A stretch of 27,951 nucleotides of DNA. It comes from a virus. Location: the IMG/VR virus record IMGVR_UViG_3300030419_006268, positions 1 through 27,951 of that record; one strand, written 5' to 3'. The notes beneath the pieces were generated by a model, which saw only the letters and a list, made by a program, of their open reading frames with translations, was not told the origin of the DNA and made no database searches. Both the position numbers and the translations under genes were made by a program. Positions 10,253 through 17,476 of this stretch are shown in pieces (position 1 is the first letter of the stretch; every line of letters starts with the position of its first letter).

Positions 10253-11248
10253 ATGAAAAAAGCTATCATTTTTGGAATAACAGGACAGGACGGTAGCCAT
10301 CTGGCGGATTTGCTGCTTGGGAAGGACTACAAAGTAGTCGGAGTATGCAGGAGATCTAGCACAGAGAATACCAGTAGAATCAAGCACATTCTGAATAACC
10401 CGAATCTCCAACTCTCTCAAGGTGATTTAACAGATGCGCATTCGATAAATAGTATTCTTAAAGAACACGCCGATGTAGATGAAATCTACAACTTAGCCGC
10501 TCAGAGCCATGTAGCTGTATCCTTTAAGCAGCCCGCTTTAACTTGGGATATTACGGGTAAGGGATGCCTAAACATTCTTCAATCAATCATTGATAATGAA
10601 ATGGTCAACGTGAGGTTTTACCAAGCTAGCAGCAGTGAGATGTTTGGCAAGAACTACGATACAGACAGAGAACAAAACAAATACCAGAGCGAAGAGACCA
10701 AATTTTTACCACAAAGCCCATATGCGATAGCTAAATGCGCCGCTCATTATATAACAAGACTTTTTAGAGAAGGATATGGCTTGCACGCAAGTTCCGGAAT
10801 CCTATTTAACCACGAAGGTCCGAGAAGAGGCGAGACTTTTGTCACAAGAAAGATAACGAAGTGGATCGGAGATTTTGTTAAGAGTGGTAAGTCAGATAGT
10901 TTTCCAAAATTAAGATTAGGAAATTTAGAAGCCTTTAGAGATTGGGGGTATGCGGGAGATTACGTAGAAGCCATGTGGATGATGCTCCAGCAAGATGTCC
11001 CAGAAGATTATGTTATATGTACCGGGGATACACACACTATTAGAGAGTTTCTAGACGTAGCGTTCAAACACATAGGTGTTGAAGACTGGTCTAATCATGT
11101 TGTCCAAGATCCCGAGTTTTATAGGCCAGCAGAAGTAGACTACTTACGCGGCGATTGCTCGAAAGCAAATGGTAAGCTAGGATGGACTCCAAAACACAGC
11201 TTTGAAGATCTCGTAAAAATGATGGTGGAACACGACTGTGAGACATGA
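10253..11248 (+). CDS. gmd: GDP-mannose 4,6-dehydratase
   Basis: A 331-residue extended short-chain dehydrogenase. The NADP-binding GITGQDG motif lies at 8-14 and VCRRSS at 31-36. The catalytic Ser/Glu segment SSSEMFG is at 126-132 and YAIAK (Tyr157, Lys161) at 157-161. LFNHEGPRRGETFVTRKI and RDWGYAGDYVEAMW are hallmark segments of this enzyme. It converts GDP-mannose to GDP-4-keto-6-deoxymannose, the precursor of GDP-fucose, rhamnose or perosamine. It is slightly shorter than typical bacterial forms. The start has GAGGA 5 nt upstream; the stop overlaps the next start (ATGA). Phages use such enzymes to modify virion or host glycans; which applies here is unknown. No fucose synthase lies next to it. 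Confidence 0.93.
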   Translation: MKKAIIFGITGQDGSHLADLLLGKDYKVVGVCRRSSTENTSRIKHILNNPNLQLSQGDLTDAHSINSILKEHADVDEIYNLAAQSHVAVSFKQPALTWDITGKGCLNILQSIIDNEMVNVRFYQASSSEMFGKNYDTDREQNKYQSEETKFLPQSPYAIAKCAAHYITRLFREGYGLHASSGILFNHEGPRRGETFVTRKITKWIGDFVKSGKSDSFPKLRLGNLEAFRDWGYAGDYVEAMWMMLQQDVPEDYVICTGDTHTIREFLDVAFKHIGVEDWSNHVVQDPEFYRPAEVDYLRGDCSKANGKLGWTPKHSFEDLVKMMVEHDCET

Positions 11249-11490
11249 AGATATATAAAGTCACATTAGATATGTCCTTGGTTCTATCGAGATTAAGGGA
11301 ATTTGATCTAAAAGAATTTAACTCCCAAAAACCGATAATTTTCATTGAAGCCGATGATCCAGATGACGCATGTTTTAAATCCCATTACAAGCTTGCAGCA
11401 GTAATTTTAGCACAAGACGCAAAGATGGCAACGCAAATGAAGGAGATACTTGCGGACATAACAATAAGAAAAATAGTGGTACCTACATGA
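11245..11490 (+). CDS. 81-residue protein of unknown function
   Basis: MKIYKVTLDMSLVLSRLREF opens a frame with ATGA overlaps at both ends (with gmd and with the HNH gene), so it is translated within this coupled cluster. It reads as a small alpha/beta protein (YKVTLDM, KPIIFIEADDPDDA, VILAQDAKMATQMKEIL). The acidic ADDPDDA turn is the only striking motif. No family recognised. Confidence 0.7.
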   Translation: MKIYKVTLDMSLVLSRLREFDLKEFNSQKPIIFIEADDPDDACFKSHYKLAAVILAQDAKMATQMKEILADITIRKIVVPT

Positions 11491-11753
11491 GAAGAAACTA
11501 CGACGATCCAGTTTATAAGGACTGGAGAAAAAAAGTATATAAGCGGGATGGTTTTAAATGCCAGATGCCGCAATGCGGATCTAATTTTAGACTACAAGCA
11601 CACCATATTAAAAAGTGGGCAAGCGCATCTACGTTGAGATATGATATTGATAATGGCATAACCCTATGTCGTTCTTGTCACGAAAAGATAACGGGACATG
11701 AACATTTTTATGAAAATCTATTTTCTCAGATAGTGAGACAAAAAAATGCCTAA
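11487..11753 (+). CDS. HNH endonuclease
   Basis: An 88-residue protein with the complete HNH zinc-finger nuclease signature: CQMPQC (Cys25, Cys30), LQAHHIKKW (His39, His40), then NGITLC (Asn56, Cys61) and CRSC (Cys61, Cys64) with a following His72. The size and isolation of the domain fit stand-alone phage HNH proteins. They can act in packaging with the terminase or as homing endonucleases. Placement upstream of the large terminase fits the packaging role, as known for HK97-like phages. It overlaps both neighbours by 4-8 nt, so it is built into the operon and does not look like an inserted homing element. Confidence 0.88.
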   Translation: MRRNYDDPVYKDWRKKVYKRDGFKCQMPQCGSNFRLQAHHIKKWASASTLRYDIDNGITLCRSCHEKITGHEHFYENLFSQIVRQKNA

Positions 11754-12258
11754 GATACAACCCTTTACAATAATCAAAGACACCAGAGAGCAAGAAGGCT
11801 ACACCTTTGAAGCCAGCAGCTCTAGATACCACAAATGCAACGGAATGGTTGTCAGGAAGCTAGACACAGGAGACTACAGCCTAGAAGGTCTAGAAGACAA
11901 GGTATGCATAGAGAGAAAGGCGAGTGTAGTTGAATTCGCAAATAACATAGGCCATGATACGGTAAGATTCTCAAATGAAATAGAAAGAATGAAATCTTTC
12001 CCCCATAGATTTATGATATTTGAGTTCTCTCTGTCAGATTTAATGGATTTCCCTGAGAGATCAGGCATACCAGAGGAGGACTGGGGAAAGCTAAAAGTCA
12101 CAAATAAGTTTATGCTTAGAAGAATAATGGAGTTTCAAATGCACCACGGAATACATGTGATGTTCTGTGATTGCAAAAAACACGCTAAATGGGCGGTTCT
12201 CAGTATTCTAAAAAGAGTGAACGAACTATACGATTTAGGAGAAGAAAATGCAACTTAG
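11746..12258 (+). CDS. ERCC4-type (XPF/Mus81) nuclease
   Basis: A 170-residue protein. Residues 9-58 carry the signature: IIKDTREQEGYTF (Asp12), KLDTGDYSLEG (Gly42-Asp43) and CIERKAS (Glu56-Arg57-Lys58). HDTVRFSNEIERMKSFPHRF follows, typical of the core nuclease domain. The usual ERKxxxD has Val at the final position with Glu one residue later, which could weaken or shift the metal site. There is no helicase or helix-hairpin-helix domain, as in other stand-alone phage versions. Family enzymes cut branched DNA, so a part in recombination or in debranching replicated DNA before packaging is plausible. Confidence 0.82.
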   Translation: MPKIQPFTIIKDTREQEGYTFEASSSRYHKCNGMVVRKLDTGDYSLEGLEDKVCIERKASVVEFANNIGHDTVRFSNEIERMKSFPHRFMIFEFSLSDLMDFPERSGIPEEDWGKLKVTNKFMLRRIMEFQMHHGIHVMFCDCKKHAKWAVLSILKRVNELYDLGEENAT

Positions 12259-12901
12259 CGTAGATACCATATCTGATATACACAGTCATGGATTAGACGT
12301 TAAAAACAGGGAAATTTATCTTCATAGTTATATAGCAAATTCAGAAGAAGATCCGGGCGTCGATTACAAGATGGCGGCCAATTTCTATAAAAACATACGA
12401 CTACTAGACACAATAAGCAAAGACCCAATCTTAATCCACATGCACAGCATTGGTGGTAATTGGAATGATGGCATTGCTATTTTTGATGCAATACAGATAT
12501 GCAGCTCACACGTTACAATCATAGCGTACGGCCAAGCTGAATCAATGAGCAGTATTGTGCTACAGGCGGCAGATCAAAGAGTCATGATGCCAAACTCCTA
12601 TTTCATGTGTCACTTTGGTTCCAGTGGGTACTCTGGAAATTATCTAGATGTCCAAAAAGGGGCCGCCTTTGAAAAAAGAATGACAGACACGATGTTAGAT
12701 ATATATACCGATGCGGCTATCGAAGGTAAATATTTCAAAGAGCAATATACAGAGCCAACTCTTGATAAGGTAAAAAATTACCTAAAGAGAAAACTCAAAG
12801 ACGGAGACTGGTACTTAGATGCCAACGAAGCAGTTTTCTATGGATTTGCAGACTGTGTTTTAGCAACAAGGAAGTGTTCAAATATAGACAAACTAAAATA
12901 A
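12248..12901 (+). CDS. ClpP-like serine protease
   Basis: A 217-residue protein with the ClpP/crotonase-like fold. HMHSIGGNWNDGIAIFDAI (64-82) matches the GG oxyanion loop. GQAESMSS (95-102) supplies Ser99, MMPNSYFMCHFG (113-124) supplies His122, and KDGDWYLDANEA (184-195) supplies Asp187, so the triad is intact. It overlaps the ERCC4 gene by 11 nt. In some phages a ClpP-like protein is the prohead protease. Here a second protease-like domain is fused to the scaffold at 17477, so this enzyme may have another substrate, including host proteins. No ClpX/ClpA partner is in view. Confidence 0.85.
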   Translation: MQLSVDTISDIHSHGLDVKNREIYLHSYIANSEEDPGVDYKMAANFYKNIRLLDTISKDPILIHMHSIGGNWNDGIAIFDAIQICSSHVTIIAYGQAESMSSIVLQAADQRVMMPNSYFMCHFGSSGYSGNYLDVQKGAAFEKRMTDTMLDIYTDAAIEGKYFKEQYTEPTLDKVKNYLKRKLKDGDWYLDANEAVFYGFADCVLATRKCSNIDKLK

Positions 12902-12910
12902 AGGGGCAAT

Positions 12911-13369
12911 ATGTATGAGGCTTTAATCTGGTTAACGACATGGTATCTTGTAATGGCATTTGCCGAATACTTTATCCACAGATACACAATGCACAAGAGG
13001 ACGTTCTTACCCGAATGGATATGGAGAAACCACGCGATTGATCACCATAGGGATGGCAGAAATGACTTAAATGTTGACCTACCGTTTTACATGCATCTCA
13101 CAATAGGGTCACCTTTAATAGCTACAACTTATTTTTACTTTGGCTTGATAGCTACACTATGCCTGTTGTTCACATTTTTTTACCATTCATACATCTGGAC
13201 ACACATGCACAGGGCTATACACGACCTTGAAGATCACTGGATAACAAAGACTAAATATTACCAAAGAGCAAAGAGACACCACTTACTCCATCATAGAAGA
13301 CCCGCCAGCAATTTTGGAGTGGTTTTCCTGTGGACTGATTACATTTTTAACACTAAAAACAAAATATGA
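12911..13369 (+). CDS. fatty acid hydroxylase/sterol desaturase-like membrane di-iron oxygenase
   Basis: A 152-residue membrane protein with the histidine boxes of the family: HRYTMH (23-28), NHAIDHH (40-46), HMHRAIH (98-104) and RHHLLHH (122-128). Hydrophobic spans lie at about 3-20 and 62-96. Eight or more histidines of this spacing bind a di-iron centre in fatty acid hydroxylases, carotene hydroxylases and sterol desaturases; beta-carotene hydroxylase-like proteins are also this short. The substrate cannot be told from sequence. It sits between the ClpP-like gene and the large terminase, overlapping the latter by 4 nt, so it is co-expressed with packaging genes. Such an enzyme is unusual in a phage and suggests alteration of host membrane lipid or pigment late in infection. 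Confidence 0.85.
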   Translation: MYEALIWLTTWYLVMAFAEYFIHRYTMHKRTFLPEWIWRNHAIDHHRDGRNDLNVDLPFYMHLTIGSPLIATTYFYFGLIATLCLLFTFFYHSYIWTHMHRAIHDLEDHWITKTKYYQRAKRHHLLHHRRPASNFGVVFLWTDYIFNTKNKI

Positions 13370-15342
13370 GCGAACTAAGAAAAATAGACGAAGCTTGGCT
13401 AAAGCTAGACGACCTAAATGAGTCTGAGCTTATTAACCCGTTTGACATTGTGAACTTTAACGATGACAACGTTCAGTATAAAATCCTTTGGCTTATGACT
13501 AGACCGGAATACTTCTCTTTCCTATGTAAACATGTCTTCAACATAAATTTGTTACCTTCACAGGCATTATTCCTGTGCGAGTTATGGAATAGGAAGTTCC
13601 CTATGCTTATAGCCAGTCGTGGTTTTGGCAAGTCTTTTATCCTATCTTTATATGCTATGATAAGAGCGTTAATATTACCAGAAAGAAAAGTGGTGATTGT
13701 CGGTGCGGCGTTCAGACAATCTAAAGTTCTTTTTGAGTACATGGAAACAATTTGGAACAACGCCCCAATTTTAAGGAGTATGTGTGATGGAAGTAGTGGG
13801 CCGAGACGTGACGTTGACCGTTGCGTCATGCGTATTAATAAATCTCGTGTCACTTGCCTTCCTCTGGGGGACGGACAGAAAATTAGAGGCCAGCGTGCTA
13901 ACGACATTATCTCTGATGAATTTGCTAGCATCCCGAGGGACATTTTTGAAACTGTGGTTGCAGGTTTTGCGGCGGTTAGTTCTGATCCCATCGAAAATGT
14001 TAAAAAGTTAGCAGCCAAAAAGAAGGCTAAGGAGCTAGGGATAGAGCTAGAGGAAAATAACGACAACGTACTAGAAAAGAAGAACAACCAGATTATTCTT
14101 AGTGGAACTGCGTACTATGATTTCAATCATTTTGCTGAGTACTGGAAAAAATGGAAGTCTATAATCAAAAGCCAAGGAAAACAAAGCAGGTTGCGAGAAA
14201 TATTTGGCGACGACCCCCCAAAGGACTTCAACTGGAAAGACTACTCTATCATCAGAGTTCCCTACGAACTCCTACCAGAGGGCTTCATGGACGCCTCACA
14301 GGTCGCCAGATCCAAAGCTACGGTACACGCTGGTATATATCAAATGGAATTTGGAGCGTGCTTTACACGGGACTCTCAGGGCTTCTTCAAGCGTACTCTG
14401 ATAGAGAGCTGCGTTACAAGTGAAGAAGGAAACCTCAAGGATTCAAACGATAGAGACATATGCTTTCAGGCACAGTTAAGAGGAGATCCGAATAAACAGT
14501 ATATATTTGGTGTTGACCCAGCTTCTGAGGTTGATAACTTTAGTATCGTTGTCCTAGAAGTCAATCCCGACCATAGACGTATAGTACATTGCTGGACAAC
14601 TAACCGTGAGCAGCATAAGGAAAAAGTTAAGAGCGGATTCTCTAGTGAAACAGACTTTTATGCTTACTGTGCTAGAAAGATTAGAGACCTGATGAGATTA
14701 TTTCCATGTATACATATATCTATGGATGCCGGGGGTGGTGGAATAGCTGTAATGGAGTCACTTCATGATAAAGACAAAATACAGGAAGATGAATTTGCTA
14801 TTTGGCCAGTTATTGATGAGGACAAAGAAAAAGACACTGATGACCAGAGAGGTTTACACATTCTAGAAATGTGCCAATTTTCAAAGTATGATTGGTTAGC
14901 TGAGGCGAATCATGGCCTAAGAAAAGACTTTGAAGACAAAGTAGTTCTATTTCCCATGTTTGACACAATAAGCTTAGGTATAGCCAATGCAGAAGATGGT
15001 CTCAAAGGTAGAACTTATGACACCTTAGAACAATGTGTAATGGAAATAGAAGACCTCAAAGATGAACTAACCATGATTCAAATAACTCAAACAGCGAGTG
15101 GAAGAGATAAGTGGGACACACCAGAAACCGTTATAGGTACCGGAAAGAAGGGGAAACTAAGAAAAGACCGTTACTCCTCCTTAATTATGGCTAATATGGC
15201 AGCTAGAACACTAGCAAGAATGCCTACACCCGCCGAGTACAACTTCTACGGAGGTTTCGCCACCATAGAAAAAACTGAGAAAGAAGGAGACCTGTACTCC
15301 GGACCTAACTGGTTTACAGATAATACGCAAAATTTATATTAA
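13366..15342 (+). CDS. terL: terminase large subunit
   Basis: A 658-residue packaging motor. The ATPase domain has the Walker A motif ASRGFGKS (83-90), an R-rich QKIRGQRAND segment, Walker B IISDE (181-185) and the coupling-type SGTAYY motif (246-251). The RNase H-like nuclease domain has FGVDPAS (Asp384) and HISMDAGGGG (Asp454) plus a late KDRYSSLIMANMA segment that carries a third acidic position. It cuts the replicated concatemer and pumps DNA into the prohead through the portal encoded next. The length is at the long end for the family. The start overlaps the hydroxylase gene by 4 nt. Confidence 0.93.
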   Translation: MSELRKIDEAWLKLDDLNESELINPFDIVNFNDDNVQYKILWLMTRPEYFSFLCKHVFNINLLPSQALFLCELWNRKFPMLIASRGFGKSFILSLYAMIRALILPERKVVIVGAAFRQSKVLFEYMETIWNNAPILRSMCDGSSGPRRDVDRCVMRINKSRVTCLPLGDGQKIRGQRANDIISDEFASIPRDIFETVVAGFAAVSSDPIENVKKLAAKKKAKELGIELEENNDNVLEKKNNQIILSGTAYYDFNHFAEYWKKWKSIIKSQGKQSRLREIFGDDPPKDFNWKDYSIIRVPYELLPEGFMDASQVARSKATVHAGIYQMEFGACFTRDSQGFFKRTLIESCVTSEEGNLKDSNDRDICFQAQLRGDPNKQYIFGVDPASEVDNFSIVVLEVNPDHRRIVHCWTTNREQHKEKVKSGFSSETDFYAYCARKIRDLMRLFPCIHISMDAGGGGIAVMESLHDKDKIQEDEFAIWPVIDEDKEKDTDDQRGLHILEMCQFSKYDWLAEANHGLRKDFEDKVVLFPMFDTISLGIANAEDGLKGRTYDTLEQCVMEIEDLKDELTMIQITQTASGRDKWDTPETVIGTGKKGKLRKDRYSSLIMANMAARTLARMPTPAEYNFYGGFATIEKTEKEGDLYSGPNWFTDNTQNLY

Positions 15343-15344
15343 TT

Positions 15345-15354
15345 GGTGTATAAT
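15345..15354 (+). promoter_or_regulatory. candidate late promoter box L2
   Basis: GGTGTATAAT starts 3 nt past the terL stop and about 50 nt upstream of the portal start. The -35 region is not TTGACA-like. Confidence 0.5.
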
Positions 15355-15362
15355 CTAATACC

Positions 15363-15384
15363 ATTTCAATTACATTTCAATTAC
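15363..15384 (+). repeat. two tandem copies of an 11-bp word
   Basis: ATTTCAATTAC is repeated head to tail in the untranslated leader of the portal gene. It could be slippage or a binding site. Confidence 0.8.
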
Positions 15385-15403
15385 CTAGGATTGGCCCCAA
15401 AAA

Positions 15404-17419
15404 ATGTCAGAAGAAAAAAAAGAAGACCCATTTATAACGTGGAATGACTCAGATCAGGGCAGCAAAGCCCGAGCCTTTGACAACTTCTCAGACGCCCTAG
15501 ATTCTTACGACGGCATATCCAAAGGGTATCATAGAGACTTTCTAGACATTGAGCCAAATAGGTCAGTAAGACCACAGTTTGGAGCGAGTGACTATTATGC
15601 GTTTAGACCTGAAGAGGCCACACCAAGAAAACAGAAGAAGGCTATAAAACTATGCATGGACGCCTACGAAAAGGTTGGAATTGTCCGTAACGTGATAGAC
15701 CTAATGGGTGACTTTGGGTGCCAAGGTATAGACATAGTGCATGAGAGCAAGAGCGTAGAGAAATTCTTTAAGCAGTGGTTTAAAAAGGTTCAGGGTAAGG
15801 AGAGGTCGGAAAGATTTCTAAATAATCTCTACAAAACCGGTCAAGTTTTCGTATACAGAAGTACGGCTCACATAACGCCAGAAATCAAAAAGTACATGAG
15901 ATCTATGGCTCATGATATCAGGATTGATGTTCCAGTTACAGAGAGCAATGTAGTACCGTGGAGGTACAATTTCTTTAATCCTCTCAACCTTGATATAAAA
16001 GACGGTAATATCAGCATGTTTTTGGGGAGAAAGAACTACGAGCTAACTGCAAACTCGTTTTTTGACAACTTCAAAGACGGGGCGGTTCCAGCAAAGATTA
16101 TGGACACCCTGCCACCAAATGTAAAAACCGCAATAAAATCAGGCAAAAAGAAAATAGAACTAGATGAAGATAGACTCTCTATTTTCTATTACAAGAAAGA
16201 CGATTGGCAGCAATGGGCTTATCCCTTAACCTATGCGATCTTAGACGACATAATCATGCTTGAGAAAATGAAGCTAGCAGACCTGTCTGCTTTAGATGGT
16301 GCAATATCAAACATCAGACTGTGGACTATCGGTAGCTTAGATCACAAAATTCTCCCGAACAAAGCTGTTATCAATAAGCTGCGAAACATACTTGCTAGCA
16401 ATGTGGGCGGCGGTACAATGGAACTAGTTTGGGGTCCAGAGCTATCTTACACGGAATCAAATAGCCAAGTCTATAAGTTCCTAGGCTCTGAAAAGTATCA
16501 ATCTGTACTTAACAGTATATATGCAGGACTCGGTGTTCCTCCCACCTTAACCGGTATTGCCGGACAAAGCGGTGGCTTCACCAATAACTTTATATCCCTA
16601 AAAACACTGGTAGAAAGATTGCAATATGGCAGGGATCAGCTAACGAAATTCTGGCAGGCGGAAATGGAGATCATTAGAAAGTCTATGGGCTTCAGGAAAC
16701 CTGCGCATGTAGTGTATGACCAAATGAGCTTATCTGACGAAGCCTCAGAAAAGAACTTATTGATTCAACTTGCTGATAGAGATATCATTTCTCACGAGAC
16801 CGTTCTTGAAAGATTTAAGGAAATCCCAGCAGTTGAAAAGGTTAGGCTCAAAAGAGAGGACAAAGACAGGGATGCAGAGAGAATACCTCCTAAAGCAAGC
16901 CCCTTCCACAATGCCAATCATGACAAAGAGATTGAAAAGATCCAAAAACAGGGTGACGTAAACAGAAAAAATCAAGAGCAGAAGGAAACACAAAAGCCCT
17001 CTAACGACAATGGCAGACCACCCTTCGCTCCAGACGAAGGACCAAGAAAGAAGAGAGTCGATACCCCAAGGTCTAAACCGGGAGTTGCAGAGCTGTTCAT
17101 CTGGACATCCGACGCGTTAGATAAGATCTCTGAAATTTCTACAGCTTTCCTTGAGGTTAAGGGTAAAAGCAATATGAGACAGTTAACAAAGGCCGAATTT
17201 AAAGAGCTGGAGGAGTTAAAACTGTCTATTCTTACAAACCTAAAACCAATGCAGGACGTTAGCGATGCCGCTATCCACAAGATACTTTCCAATAACATGC
17301 AAACTCCTAGGGAGTTCAAGAAAATATTAGCATCAAAAAATGTATCAATAGAGAAGATGGCGGTCGAGGCTTATAAAAAACACATAATTAGCCTGTTTGC
17401 GGACTTCTGCCTTACTTAA
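15404..17419 (+). CDS. portal protein
   Basis: A 671-residue protein between the large terminase and the prohead protease/scaffold, the usual place of the portal. YEKVGIVRNVIDLMGDFGCQ (about 87-106) is the early stem-like segment. GLGVPPTLTGIAGQSGGFTN (about 376-395) is the conserved loop before the long helix SLKTLVERLQYGRDQLTKFW. DQMSLSDEASEKNLL is also typical. The C-terminal 170 residues, with a charged EKIQKQGDVNRKNQEQKETQ linker and then a helical module, are extra to the core. It forms the dodecameric DNA channel. The start has only a weak AGGA far upstream. Confidence 0.88.
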   Translation: MSEEKKEDPFITWNDSDQGSKARAFDNFSDALDSYDGISKGYHRDFLDIEPNRSVRPQFGASDYYAFRPEEATPRKQKKAIKLCMDAYEKVGIVRNVIDLMGDFGCQGIDIVHESKSVEKFFKQWFKKVQGKERSERFLNNLYKTGQVFVYRSTAHITPEIKKYMRSMAHDIRIDVPVTESNVVPWRYNFFNPLNLDIKDGNISMFLGRKNYELTANSFFDNFKDGAVPAKIMDTLPPNVKTAIKSGKKKIELDEDRLSIFYYKKDDWQQWAYPLTYAILDDIIMLEKMKLADLSALDGAISNIRLWTIGSLDHKILPNKAVINKLRNILASNVGGGTMELVWGPELSYTESNSQVYKFLGSEKYQSVLNSIYAGLGVPPTLTGIAGQSGGFTNNFISLKTLVERLQYGRDQLTKFWQAEMEIIRKSMGFRKPAHVVYDQMSLSDEASEKNLLIQLADRDIISHETVLERFKEIPAVEKVRLKREDKDRDAERIPPKASPFHNANHDKEIEKIQKQGDVNRKNQEQKETQKPSNDNGRPPFAPDEGPRKKRVDTPRSKPGVAELFIWTSDALDKISEISTAFLEVKGKSNMRQLTKAEFKELEELKLSILTNLKPMQDVSDAAIHKILSNNMQTPREFKKILASKNVSIEKMAVEAYKKHIISLFADFCLT

Positions 17420-17450
17420 AACGACGTTTTTTTAACTTTTTTTGTAATTT

Positions 17451-17460
17451 TGTGTATAAT
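17451..17460 (+). promoter_or_regulatory. candidate late promoter box L3
   Basis: TGTGTATAAT, 16 nt upstream of the protease/scaffold start, preceded by a long T-rich stretch and a small AAAAC/GTTTT hairpin with T-run that may end the portal transcript (17418-17435). Confidence 0.55.
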
Positions 17461-17476
17461 GTCATGAGGTTTTAAT

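Noticed and set aside
13473-14087. 204-codon minus-strand frame inside terL
   Set aside because: It lies opposite the well-supported ATPase domain and has no ribosome-binding site or recognisable content.
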